Source: Meghimatium bilineatum (lineage: Eukaryota; Mollusca; Gastropoda; Stylommatophora; Philomycidae). From it: 64,000 bases of DNA. Positions 15,001 to 22,905 of the stretch are shown piece after piece. The notes under the pieces were generated by a model. That model saw only the letters and a list, made by a program, of their open reading frames with translations, had not been told where the DNA came from and did not search any database. The position numbers and the translations under genes are program-made. The stretch is from positions 24,704,015 to 24,768,014 of the forward strand of contig CM067311.1 in the NCBI GenBank assembly GCA_034231615.1, read 5' to 3'. Position 1 is the stretch's first letter. The number at the start of each line of letters is the position of its first letter.

Positions 15001-18000
15001 TGCTGTTCTACAGGAACCATTCTGTTATGACATACATACTTAGTCACTCCAAACCAATCAGTTATGAGACTTCATTGTACAATTTGTTTTTCAGTATTAC
15101 CTCCAAGTCCAAAAAAGATGCTCCTTTGTCTGATTCTCCACCACACAGTCAGAACCACAAGAAAAGAAAAAAAGGCAAATGGAAAGGCAAGAGCAAGAAA
15201 AAGAATAATAAAAATACTCATAGTAAGACATTTTATTTTATCCGTTACTCATTTATTGCTATGTAATATTATAAATATAAATATCCTAAAGTAGGTGATG
15301 TACAAGATCAGATGCAGAATTTAAAAACAAACAAAAAACTATATTTTATTTTCTAGCTTGATTAATTATGTAGGACTGCTGGTTGTAATTATTATGTTAA
15401 TAAATAAGCTTAATTGTACAGCATAATTGTACAGAATAGATACAATGCCATTGCAAAGATTATTGTTTAAGATTATTATACTGAGCATTGAAGATCAAAG
15501 GGATATGCTAAATCATTCGATAAACCAAACATCTAAAGAGATAATACCAAAAGTAAAATATACAGAAAACAAAAATGGATGACAGAAGATATTAGAATTG
15601 ATGAACGCCAGAAAAAAACACTTTCGTTACTGCATGTTTTCCTGTGAAGGAGTGCACAGAGATTTTCTATTTGCTGTGAAGATAAAGGCTGCTTTTCCAT
15701 AGCAGATGCTGTGACATGTACAGGAAGGATTTTGATTGTACCTACACAAAAAAAAATCCTGTCCCAATCATAGATTGAACATGGAACCTCCCTCAGGGGT
15801 CTGAGAACATCATTCTAAACACATGGCCATGCTCTCTACAATGAAGTTAGAATGAATTGAAATAATAATTATTATTAACACAAAGATTTTATGTAAAATA
15901 AACTATATGTTTTACTGAATACTTTGCTGACTAAATTCAACAATCCTTTAAATTTCATGTTTATATACTCTTAGTGATATATTATAAAATATATTAGGTA
16001 ATATGTTCTTGTCATTAGAGGTGAGAGAGCTCTGCAGTGCTATATAACTCGTATACTAACATATGGATGCGAGTCTTGGACAATAAACAAACTGGAAAGT
16101 AGAAAATTAGAGACAATATTAGAAAATATTAGACAGTTTGACAACCTGGCATGGCAAGGAAACAAAAATGATCTTGATACATAATCCTGGAGATAACGAG
16201 CTTTGGAGAACCATGATCACTTACGCCAGCTGGCATTGCACCTAATAATGATGATGCTGAAAGATAAATGAGTGAAATTTATGCTGTAGTAGTAGCACTT
16301 TCAACTATTCGGACAGAGCCAATAAAAAGTCACGTTAACCCAAAGCATTTATTAATACTGTAGGGGGCATTAATTGGTGCACATGATAGGTGCATAGAAA
16401 CAAAAGTCTTTGTTATTTGTTATTTTTTACTAACATTATTTTACATATGGTAATTTTGCTATTTATTAGTGTTGTGTTACTGCAACACACAGCACTTTGT
16501 TGAGTAACTTTAGTTATTATCTATGTTAAAGCATTAATTACTTGATGTTAAATGTGATATATGTGGTGTGTATGGCCAAAGAGCTAACATGGCAGACTCA
16601 AAACTCTGAGGTCCTGGGTTCGAGCCATAGTTGGGATTGAAGTTGCAAAAAAAATCCTTCTTCCTGTGCATTGGTGACTGCTATTGAAGAGTAGCGTTTA
16701 TTTCCACTTTCTGTAAAAGTCACCTTGCACTCCTTAACCCTATAGCTGCTGCATTATTTTCACTAACTGATCTCAGTTGTGCTAAATTCTTTTGTCCAAT
16801 GACTTCATCCTGTGCTGATTCCTTTTCTTGTCTTACAAAAATAAGAACTTTCATGGCACTGGCTTTTTACTGACATCAGAAAATAAATACCGCATGGATG
16901 GTATGTTTCAAGAGCACTGGCACATTGCGATTTCAGATTGTAATAATTGTTAGTAATGAGGGGGTCAGTCAGTTCCTCTTTTGCCAAGTTTGACACATAA
17001 GTCTGATGTCATATTTTTCCATGCCTGTCAGTCAGTTGCTGAGGATTGCAGGTCTTGTGCATTTATGCTTGTTGATTTTAATTCATTCATAAATGTTCTT
17101 CTGAATGTTGTTTTTGGTGTTCCCTGTTTTCTTTTCCCATCTGGTGTCCACATGAGGGGGGAGACACCACAAAAAATAACTAATTCATCTTTAGCAGCCA
17201 GAGAGAGAGGGGAACTAGTAAATTCACGTGTAACAGCTACAGGGGTTAACAGGAAAATAAAGCAGTAAAACAAGATATGTGGAAACTGGTTCTCACATAT
17301 TTATATTTTATGACTTGCATTTCAAAAGTTATGTATAGCTAAAATTATGATGGTAAACATTGTGTTCTTTAACTAATTAATTTATTTTATATCAGAAAGT
17401 TCTGCAGAAGATGGATGTGTTGGGCCATTGGTGCAAATAAAACGGCGACACAACGCATTTCCATTCTCTGGACTGCATCCTGCTGGAGATCTAGTAGTAC
17501 TGCTACAGCAGAGATCCAGCAGGAGTTTGAGAATGAATGCTGAAGAAGAAGAAGAAGATATCAGAAAGTTATATTTTTAATGACATGTATATGCTCATCA
17601 TCATCATCAAGTGCCGTCTCCGCAACGAAGGTTGGCTGCAACATATCTCCAACATCTCCTGTCTCTTGTCTTGGTGGTGCACTCTGCTAGACTGTAACCT
17701 GTCCATCGTGTAATGTTACTCTCCCACTTGTATCTCTGCCTACCTCTTGCTCGCTTCCCTTTGACTTTACCCTCAAGTAAGGTCTTCAATAGGGTGTCAT
17801 GTCTTTTAATGTGTCCAAAGTATTTTATTTGCCTGATCTTTATTTCTCTTAGTAGTTCTTTCTTCATATTAAGTGTCTTTAGTGCCTCTTTATTTTGTAT
17901 ATGCTACTTTCACTATATTTGCCATTATTTGTGCTAGTTACATACATTTCTTTTTCTAAGTCACTAGTAGTCATCTTCAAATTACTACTGGTTAGCAAGA

Positions 18001-20133
18001 TGTCATATAGAGTAGGCAATTGTTACATCATGGTTTCAAGTTTGGCTATTATCAATAAGTGCATCACTCAGAATGACATTGTCTGTAATACTAGCATCAC
18101 TCAGAATGACATTGTCTGTAATACTTGCATCACTCAGAATGACATTGTCTGTATTAGTTGCATAACTCAGAATGACATTGTCTGTATTAGTGTCATAACT
18201 CAGAATGACATTGTAATACTTGCATCACTCAGAATGACATTGTCTGTAATACTTGCATCACTCAGAATGACATTGTCTGTAATACTAGCATCACTCAGAA
18301 TGACATTGTCTGTAATACTTGCATCACTCAGAATGACATTGTCTGTATTAGTTGCATAACTCAGAATGACATTGTCTGTATTAGTGTCATAACTCAGAAT
18401 GACATTGTAATACTTGCATCACTCAGAATGACATTGTCTGTAATACTTGCATCACTCAGAATGACATTGTCTGTAATACTTGCATCACTCAGAATGACAT
18501 TGTCTGTAATACTTGCATCACTCAGAATGACATTGTCTGTATTAGTTGCATAACTCAGAATGACATTGCCTGTAATACTAGCATCACTCAAAATGACATT
18601 GTCTTCAATAACTGCATCACTGAAAATGACATTGTCTGTATTAGTTGCATAACTCAGAATGACATTGTCTTTAATACTTGTGCCTCTCAGAATGATATTG
18701 GCTGTAATACCTATGCCCTTTGAGAGTTACATTATCTATAATACTTGTATCACTCAGGATGACATTGTCTTTAATACTTATGCCCTTTCAGAATGACATT
18801 GTGACTTCAGCATTGTGCTTTTTTCGCAAACATTTGCTCTTTCTACAATATGGAGTAGGAAATAACATGCCCAGTCCTTCTTAGCTACCTTTGCATAAAT
18901 ACATACATAATACATCACAGTGTAAATATTCGTTGTTCCAGTATTAATCCTTAGTAACAAGAAAGTTACAAATAATTCAAGGAAAAACGAATATTTTTTT
19001 GAGCTTGTACATTTTTATATATAGGATATAATGACTTTCCAAATTAAATAAATGATTCCCAGATGTTATTGAACCAAGATTTAAACTTCACAATTCCTTA
19101 ATCATCGGATTATATGACTAATGTCTTGCAAGACCATTATTCTCTTCCTCTATTGCTTCCCTTACATTATTTTCAAGATGTCTATTTGTGTGTAAATTCT
19201 ACATTTCTAATATTTTACTGTTTACTTTTCTAGACTAGCATTGCTTTTGTGCATCATCTTTAACAAGTTTTAACAATATTGTCTAACTTGTTTGTCTGTA
19301 GTTCTATGATTTACATTCAGGTCAATAACAGTTTTGTTTAACTTGTTTGTCTGTAGTTCTATGACATTCAGGTCTATAACAGTTTTGTTTAACTTGTTTG
19401 TCTGTAGTTTTATGACATTCAGGTCAATAACAGTTTTGTTTAACTTGTTTGTCTGTAGTTCTATGACATTCAGGTCTATAACAGTTTTGTTTAACTTGTT
19501 TGTCTGTAGTTTTATGACATTCAGGTCAATAACAGTTTTGTTTAACTTGTTTGTCTGTAGTTCTATGACATTCAGGTCTATAACAGTTTCAGCTATAAGA
19601 ATGATATTTCTTCACAAGACTTTACAAATATTTTATTACTCATTTAAAAAAATTATATTTAAAAATTGAGTAATCAGGATACCAGTTAAACTGAGTACTG
19701 TATGATAAGAAAATATTGAAAAAGAAATATTGAAAAAGGGTTAAATAGCAGTTTCACATTGAACAATACACAGGATCAACATTTTGACCAAAGTTCTATA
19801 TCAAGAAAGGACAAACACATGTGTTTGAGTAGAAACACACCTTTTGATAGAATTGTCGTTTGCGCAGATTATATTCAGAAAGATTATATTTAAAATGGTT
19901 GCAAACAAGTGTTTTCTGTTGTAGGAAGAAACAACAGAAATTCCAGATCTGTGTCGAAACGCTGTCAACATAAACTGATGGATGGATGTCCTTGGCCTCA
20001 TTGTAATTGTTCCTGTCCTAAATGTCGCTGGGAGACTATGGCACGAGTAAATCAGTATTTCCTTCAGACATTGGCAGCAGTGATGGGTATTGATCCAGGG
20101 AAGATGTCTAATGTTCACTTATGTGGTTATTGA
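2..20133 (+). CDS. NOTUM: NOTUM-like carboxylesterase gene, C-terminal eight exons (gene span)
   Basis: Exons are 2-60 (5' part outside the window), 3525-3713, 7192-7289, 9863-10016, 11585-11632, 13897-13995, 15095-15222 and 19925-20133. Phases match at every junction and the join gives 984 nt, 327 residues plus TGA. All introns are GT-AG. NOTUM is a secreted alpha/beta hydrolase that removes palmitoleate from Wnt proteins and so turns Wnt signalling off. Family landmarks seen: the nucleophile motif GSSAGGTGV, then RGLVDSGWFLDN, CFFGHRVY, the Asp in NLYDAAQ (9892-9894), the His in CVSHEI (11613-11615), EGTSLP and GCPWPHCNCSCP. The whole catalytic triad is therefore present. The signal peptide and N-terminal third lie upstream of the window. 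A lysine-rich stretch near the C-terminus is longer than I recall for vertebrate NOTUM. The naming is by eye but rests on many conserved blocks in order. Confidence 0.93.
34..2237 (+). repeat. 46-bp minisatellite, 48 units, each carrying an exon end plus splice donor
   Basis: The period is exactly 46 bp with no indel: unit starts run 34, 80, 126 and so on to 2196, giving 47 full units and a 42-bp last one. Each unit is a copy of exon bases 34-60 followed by the first 19 intron bases, so each carries TCTAG joined to GTAAG. 23 units read TTGTAAGATC and the others mostly TTGCAGGATC. The TTGTAAG type fills most of 310-1229, and the TTGCAGG type dominates both flanks. Any donor after the first would put TAA in frame right after the Ser/Arg codon, so only unit 1 makes full NOTUM by simple splicing. 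Confidence 0.97.
2238..3524 (+). other. rest of NOTUM intron; one dispersed-repeat piece
   Basis: AT-rich intron without a recognisable exon until the acceptor TTTTTGTGTAG at 3514-3524. Bases about 2880-2945 (GGTTGGTTGCTGATCC and following) match, in reverse complement, the sequence near 49225-49280, so this is a dispersed repeat. The small open frames at 2517-3046 have no family resemblance and no coding support. Confidence 0.6.
3525..3713 (+). CDS. NOTUM: NOTUM exon with oxyanion/nucleophile region
   Basis: Starts with the T that completes the catalytic Ser codon, then reads AGGTGVLINLDRIADL, a spacer, and VRGLVDSGWFLDN, all NOTUM signatures. It ends in phase 2 (CA) at a weak-looking donor GTAGGC at 3714. 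Taking that donor gives a clean in-frame join (CAA, Gln) to the next exon, which is why it was preferred. Confidence 0.93.
3714..6914 (+). other. NOTUM intron, mostly unique AT-rich DNA
   Basis: About 3.2 kb with no exon, RNA gene or clear mobile element that I can recognise. Homopolymer runs of T occur near 6295 and 6865. TAGGCCTA palindromes occur at about 4229 and 6311. Confidence 0.5.
6915..7095 (+). repeat. degenerate ~60-bp repeat, 3 units
   Basis: Three imperfect copies of a unit containing TTGAATTAACT, CAGACTAATACAAATG and GTGTGTCAGATTTGG. The array ends about 95 bp before the acceptor of the next NOTUM exon. Confidence 0.8.
7192..7289 (+). CDS. NOTUM: NOTUM exon
   Basis: Acceptor TATGTTACAG at 7182-7191. 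It reads VWEPRLPKSCTAQYP, EVWRCFFGHRVYSSIK, matching the family block that in human reads CFFGYKVYPTLR. It ends in phase 1 at donor GTAGGT (7290). The split codon A|CG joins to the next exon as Thr. Confidence 0.9.
7430..7650 (+). mobile_element. degenerate SINE, GAA-tail superfamily
   Basis: Shares GGTCAAAGT, GCATTCCATTCTCTGGACTA and GAGTTTGAGAATAAATGC with the younger copies at 17402-17557 and 49433-49594 and with the inverted copy at 27640-27850. The tail is worn and no target duplication is evident, so it is an old copy. Confidence 0.65.
7700..8060 (-). mobile_element. LINE reverse-transcriptase fragment
   Basis: The minus strand contains LFFADDAAIMTHSEEKLQ, the catalytic FADD box of a non-LTR reverse transcriptase, in a short broken frame. 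Only part of the palm region remains. Confidence 0.7.
8270..8485 (-). mobile_element. tRNA-derived SINE
   Basis: On the minus strand it begins with a tRNA-like head (A-box-like ATGGCCATGTGGTTAGAA and B-box-like GGGTTCAATCC) and continues through a body ending in AAGGAGTGC-type sequence (reverse complement). Similar copies lie at 15640-15845 (-), 16565-16745 (+) and 29340-29450 (-). Confidence 0.75.
8716..8976. repeat. foldback element: ~110-bp inverted arms
   Basis: The left arm (about 8716-8826) and the reverse complement of the right arm (about 8869-8976) share TGTAGTCTTACTG, GACTAACACA, AACATGAAAGA and CAGGACA with an estimated identity above 80%. The ~42-bp centre is AT-rich. The arms could fold into a long hairpin in RNA or DNA. 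It looks like a foldback MITE. Target duplications were not identified. Confidence 0.8.
9205..9470 (-). mobile_element. RTE-clade LINE 3' end, 5'-truncated
   Basis: The minus strand encodes LLEGNVKGKRARGRQRY, WTGYSLAECTTKTRDRRWW, the typical C-terminus of RTE/BovB-like reverse transcriptases, and ends in a (GAT)-like tail at about 9215. It is a close relative of 17590-17880. Confidence 0.85.
9471..9862 (+). other. NOTUM intron end, nothing recognised
   Basis: AT-rich intron sequence up to the acceptor CGTCCTCAG at 9854-9862. I see no feature in it. Confidence 0.5.
9863..10016 (+). CDS. NOTUM: NOTUM exon with the catalytic Asp
   Basis: Reads (T)PIYIVQNLYDAAQIKVNNV and on to EEVKKTLQNA(S). 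The Asp at 9892-9894 corresponds to the acid of the NOTUM triad (human segment VVQWLFDEAQL). The acceptor at 9861-9862 was chosen over an AG at 9881-9882 because it restores PIYIVQ and the phase. Donor GTAAGT at 10017. Confidence 0.92.
10110..10560 (+). mobile_element. worn LINE C-terminal fragment (probable)
   Basis: Pieces such as FGHIMRG-like (GGACATATTATGAGAGG), RGMNDSWNSNQ and GGAGACTCAACAATAGAGC resemble the tail of RTE-type reverse transcriptases in broken frames. No intact end is visible, so the call is tentative. Confidence 0.4.
11226..11497 (+). repeat. 51-bp minisatellite, 5.3 units
   Basis: Unit starts at 11226, 11277, 11328, 11379, 11430 and 11481 (exact 51-bp spacing). Each unit carries GTTAAACA, GTGGTGTGTTTATTATA and a run of six G. 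It ends 88 bp before a NOTUM acceptor. Confidence 0.95.
11585..11632 (+). CDS. NOTUM: NOTUM 48-bp exon with the catalytic His
   Basis: Reads (S)AVFAPACVSHEILTK(P), matching human SFAPACLSHEII. The His codon is 11613-11615. Acceptor TTTTTGTCAG ends at 11584, and donor GTAAGT is at 11633. It is too short for simple open-frame finding but is strongly conserved. Confidence 0.92.
11633..13896 (+). other. NOTUM intron with SINE and LINE scraps
   Basis: About 11870-11990 resembles the 5' part of the dispersed SINE seen near 44990 and 57335 (TCTAGTTCAGGG and AGGAGGTGACTAAGGAA). About 12340-12480 has LINE-tail-like RDRSCKRWIDI. About 13312-13340 has a SINE-tail scrap (CTGCAGGAGTTTAAGAAC). The remainder is AT-rich and unassigned. 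Confidence 0.45.
13897..13995 (+). CDS. NOTUM: NOTUM exon
   Basis: Acceptor TTTACTTACAG ends at 13896. It reads (P)EWHTVRIEGTSLPESIYCW and on to LCRQS, matching the family EGTSLP/HCW block. It ends in phase 2 at GTATTA (13996). Confidence 0.92.
14170..14590. repeat. RTE tail scrap followed by degenerate ~38-bp array
   Basis: 14180-14305 matches the 3' end of an RTE subfamily (minus strand: CTGTCTGGCATAGCTGGTCA and following; compare 46785-46960). 14390-14585 holds about five degenerate units with ATCACACTGACCA and ATGAAATGTAATTA. Confidence 0.65.
15095..15222 (+). CDS. NOTUM: NOTUM exon with lysine-rich insertion
   Basis: Acceptor TTTGTTTTTCAG ends at 15094. It encodes ITSKSKKDAPLSDSPPHSQN and then a strongly basic run with KKRKKGKWKGKSKKKNNK. 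The exon lies between the CW block and the CPWPHC block, where human NOTUM has only a short basic linker. NOTUM is known to associate with glypican heparan sulphate, so a basic surface loop is plausible; that role here is inference. Ends in phase 1 at GTAAGA (15223). Confidence 0.85.
15223..15639 (+). other. intron, nothing recognised
   Basis: AT-rich. A weak LINE-like scrap (CAAAAATGGATGACAGAAGA) occurs near 15570. Confidence 0.4.
15640..15845 (-). mobile_element. tRNA-derived SINE
   Basis: Same family and orientation as 8270-8485: GTGAAGGAGTGCA, GATTTTCTAT, GCTGTGACATGTACAGGAAG and the minus-strand tRNA-like head near 15775-15835. Confidence 0.75.
16020..16260 (+). mobile_element. RTE-clade LINE 3' fragment with internal deletion
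   Basis: Begins with the YGCESWTINKLES-type segment (ATATGGATGCGAGTCTTGGA) and jumps to the terminal part ending GCCAGCTGGCATTGCACC and a GATGATG-like tail. The middle of the usual C-terminus is missing. Confidence 0.8.
16565..16745 (+). mobile_element. tRNA-derived SINE
   Basis: Plus-strand copy of the family at 8270-8485. The head contains GGCCAAAGAGCTAACATGG and the B-box-like GGGTTCGAGCC; the tail ends near CACCTTGCACTCCTTAA. Confidence 0.75.
16960..17175 (-). mobile_element. LINE C-terminal fragment (WTPxGKRK type)
   Basis: The minus strand reads MWTPDGKRKQGTPKTTFRRT, the terminal motif of a common LINE group (usually WTPEGKRKRGRPK). A plus-strand relative is at 44222-44460. Confidence 0.8.
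17389..17570 (+). mobile_element. GAA-tailed SINE with 13-bp target duplication
   Basis: The body 17402-17557 is flanked by identical 13-mers ATATCAGAAAGTT at 17389-17401 and 17558-17570. It ends in (GAA)n after GAGAATGAATGCT. It is related to 49433-49594 (+) and 59335-59489 (-), both also with target duplications. It has no recognised protein. Confidence 0.92.
17590..17880 (-). mobile_element. RTE-clade LINE 3' end
   Basis: The minus strand encodes IRQIKYFGHIKRHDTLLKTL, EGKVKGKRARGRQRYKW and ECTTKTRDRRCW, ending with an (ATG)/(GAT) tail at 17590-17608. It is closely similar to 9205-9470, and a worn relative lies at 63540-63860. Confidence 0.88.
18046..18800 (+). repeat. 33-bp minisatellite, ~22 units
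   Basis: Unit of GCATCACTCAGAATGACATT plus GTCTGTAATACTT, spacing 33 bp (18061, 18094, 18127 and on), with two 27-bp variants lacking GTCTGT and a divergent 3' end. Because 33 is divisible by three it stays open in several frames on both strands; these frames are not genes. Confidence 0.95.
19267..19588 (+). repeat. 51-bp minisatellite, ~6 units
   Basis: Unit of TTTGTTTAACTTGTTTGTCT, GTAGTTCTATGACATTCAGG and TCAATAACAG, spacing 51 bp. Alternating TCAATA/TCTATA suggests a 102-bp higher-order unit. Confidence 0.93.
19925..20133 (+). CDS. NOTUM: NOTUM last coding exon
   Basis: Acceptor TTTTCTGTTGTAG ends at 19924. It reads RNNRNSRSVSKRCQHKLMDG, CPWPHCNCSCPKCRWE and on to a terminal HLCGY and TGA at 20131-20133. 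The CPWPHC block and cysteine pattern are diagnostic for NOTUM. Confidence 0.93.
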
Positions 20134-20194
20134 AATAAGTGAAACTATTCATTTGGTATTTAATTCTATTGCTGAAATGTTCTGCCATGAAGAC

Positions 20195-20200
20195 AATAAA
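20195..20200 (+). terminator. NOTUM polyadenylation signal (AATAAA)
   Basis: AATAAA lies 61 bp after the NOTUM stop codon in AT-rich DNA, a usual distance for a short 3' UTR. The cleavage site is not visible from sequence alone. Confidence 0.6.
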
Positions 20201-21357
20201 ATCAACAAAGTTTTAAAGTATTATACTGTGGTCAATTGAAATGACAATTTTACTATACTAAATGACATGATTAGCTGAGATCTCCAAGTCTGTGCAAGAT
20301 GGCCAGATTTTGATCAATGTGATTGTTGGTACTTGTGATTCTGAATGCAGTAGATATTGAAGTATAAGCCTAATTAGGAATACTGTTTTACATAACAAAA
20401 GTACTTAATGCTGTGATTCTTAGTGTTCACACATTTTATTTATTGTCATTTGAGAACAATACTTTTAGGTTACGGATACTGACTGTTGGAAAATTGCTTT
20501 GTCGATGCAATATTGATTTAATTGTTTGAAAAAAAAGACTGCTCCTAGATGCATCTTCTAAGAAAAAGCTTTTTTAAAAAATGATCATTGAACCTTTTCA
20601 TCATATTTGTGATTCTGGCTGGCATAGATGGTCATGAGTCTCCACAAAAATCTGTCTAAATTATGTTACAAGTTTGGATGTGGACATCTTTGCAGCTAGT
20701 ATTGATTTTTATAAATTATCATGTTGTTTTCAGATTTATTTTTCTTACATGTGAGAAAAATGTTAGCTAATTTAAATGGGCCTATTCATCAATTCTAGAA
20801 GATATTTCACATTTTGTTAAAGCATTTATAATTTAAAAGAAAATCTTTATTATTAACACAAATACAATAGGCCTATATTGAGTTTTATTGTAATCAACTT
20901 CAGTATAGCAGAAGTAAACAGCTAAATATCGTAGTAGTATGTAATTACTTTTGTTTGTGATTCTGTGAAGCTGATTGTGTGTGTGTGGGAGAGAAAGCAT
21001 GCATGCTTTTAAGTATAAACATTAAGTTACTTGGATATTGAACATAACGTACAGTTGGTAGTATTTATACAATTCTGTGTGAACAAATTGAGAAGTAAAG
21101 CAGTGAAAGCTAAGGTATTACATAGAATATACTCATATTACATACACAAATAGTTTGAAGATTATAGTCTTCTCATATATGAGATTATCCTAATATTTTG
21201 TTTTCCCCTGGAAAATGAATTACTGCTATGACAGATTGTTCATGAATATTTTATATGATCCTGTATCTGTTTCTACTTATGAAATAATTCTGCTTGTGGT
21301 TTATTTTTTTTTCTTTGCTATTGTTTTTGTAATGTCTACATGAATATTTCATATAAT
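20201..21357. other. intergenic, nearly featureless
   Basis: AT-rich. An RTE tail scrap (minus) lies near 20610-20660 (TGGCTGGCATAGATGGTCATG). Nothing else was recognised. Confidence 0.5.
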
Positions 21358-21537
21358 TGGTCGAAAATTCATTACATAAATGTAGCTATAGTTGGAAATT
21401 CATTAGATAAATATAATTATAGTGGGAAATTCATTAGATAAATATGATTGTAGCTGAAATTCATTAGATAAATGTAACTGTAGTTTAATATTCATTAGGA
21501 ACTATAATTGTATTTGAAAATTAATTCATTAGGTGCC
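21358..21537 (+). repeat. 31-bp minisatellite, block 1 of 3
   Basis: Degenerate units of about 31 bp with TTGGAAATTCATTAGATAAA and TATAATTGTAG. The same unit resumes at 22528-22712 and 25062-25250, so one array appears to be split by insertions. Confidence 0.85.
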
Positions 21538-22527
21538 ATGCTGGCTGACATAGACAATCATGGCTTTCCACAGCTCTCTATTTCCAGTATTATGTAATAA
21601 GATCATTGTTGTTTCACTGTTAAAATATCGAATGGTTTCTCACATTGTCACCCTCTGTCTCTGTTGTCTTCAATCTTGCCTGTTGTGATTATGTTCTCCA
21701 AACCTCCTTGTCTCATAATGTGGCCAACAAATTAAGATTGTCTTTTTCTTATATTAGTTATTAAGCTCTGTTTTGCATTTGACTCTTTCAACACCTCCAC
21801 ATTCATTTTCCTGAGTCCATGGTATTTTGAGCATTCTTCTGTAGAACCACATCTCTATTACCTCTATTTTTCCACTTTCCAGTTTGTTTATTGTCCAAGA
21901 CTGGTAACCATAGGTTAGTATATGAGTTATATAGCACTGCGGAACTCTCTTCCTCACCTCTAATGACAAGGTCAAAAACACAATATATTTATCTGAATGT
22001 TGTTTTTGCCTGTCATATTCTGCTATTTATTTATGTTGAACTTCTTCCATCTGCTGTAATCGTTGTACCTAGATACTTGAATTGGTCTACCTGTTTTAAT
22101 ACTGTATCATTCACTTTGATATTGCAAGTTGTGTTATTTTGTTTCTTTGAAATAACCATTACTTCTGTTTTCGTGATATTTAGGAAGAGGTCTTTCTCTT
22201 TACTGTCTGTCTACATTAATTCTTTAAGGTCTTCCTCACTTTTAGCAATCAGAACAGTGTCATCCACATATATCAAATTATTTATGTTATGTCCTCCCAC
22301 TGATATTCCTGGGATATCAATTATTACATGAATTATATTTTCACCGTATAAAGAGAACAGGTCTGGTGAAAGTGCACATCCATGTCTTAACTCCTTGTGT
22401 TATTTGTTGAACATGGCCAAATTGATTTTCAACTCTTATCCAGTACATGTTCTTGATGATTCTTACATCCTTACTATAGATGTTCAAATTCTCTAGCATG
22501 TGTAAAACTTCACTGTGTCAAACTTTA
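21538..22527 (-). mobile_element. RTE-clade LINE, 3' half, decayed
   Basis: The minus strand shows YGYQSWTINKLESGKIEVIE and a WFYRRMLKIPWT segment, with upstream reverse-transcriptase sequence in broken frames. It lies between two blocks of the 31-bp array. Confidence 0.88.
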
Positions 22528-22712
22528 TTACATTAAATAAATATAACTGTAGTTGGAAATTCATCACATACATATAATTTTATTTGGAAATTCATTAGAA
22601 AAATATAATTTTAGTTGGAAATTCATTAGATAAATATAGTTGTAGTTGGAAATTAATTATAGAAATGTAATTTTAGTTGGAAATTCATTAGAGAAATATA
22701 ATTGTAGTTGTC
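22528..22712 (+). repeat. 31-bp minisatellite, block 2 of 3
   Basis: Same unit as 21358-21537 (TTGGAAATTCATTAGA, ATATAATTTTAG variants), about six degenerate copies. Confidence 0.85.
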
Positions 22713-22729
22713 ATGTCTCCCTGCTTATT

Positions 22730-22905
22730 TTAGAATTATTTAATCTAAATATTATGTCCATAATTACTCAATAATTAATTTAAATATACATTTTTTAGGG
22801 TTAGAGTTAGTTATATTTTAAATAACTAACCCTAACCATAAGCCTAGACCTAGATAAATTTATATTTAAGATAATAAATGATAAACATATTCTAATAAAC
22901 ATCAA
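22730..22905. repeat. AT-rich dispersed repeat with GGGTTAG/CTAACCC
   Basis: Contains TTTTTTAGGGTTAGAG and an inverted ACTAACCCTAACC, then AAATTTATATTTAAGATAAT and AATGATAAACATA. Closely similar sequence occurs at 26935-27130, and its 3' part at 54925-55020. It is probably a non-autonomous DNA element. Confidence 0.6.

Noticed and set aside
18046-18591. 154-residue plus frame and 65-residue minus frame with DNVILSDASIT repeats
   Set aside because: 33-bp array in a NOTUM intron; same reason.
22800-22840. Interstitial telomere repeat (CTAACCCTAACC)
   Set aside because: Only about two units, and the same short pieces recur in a dispersed repeat family.
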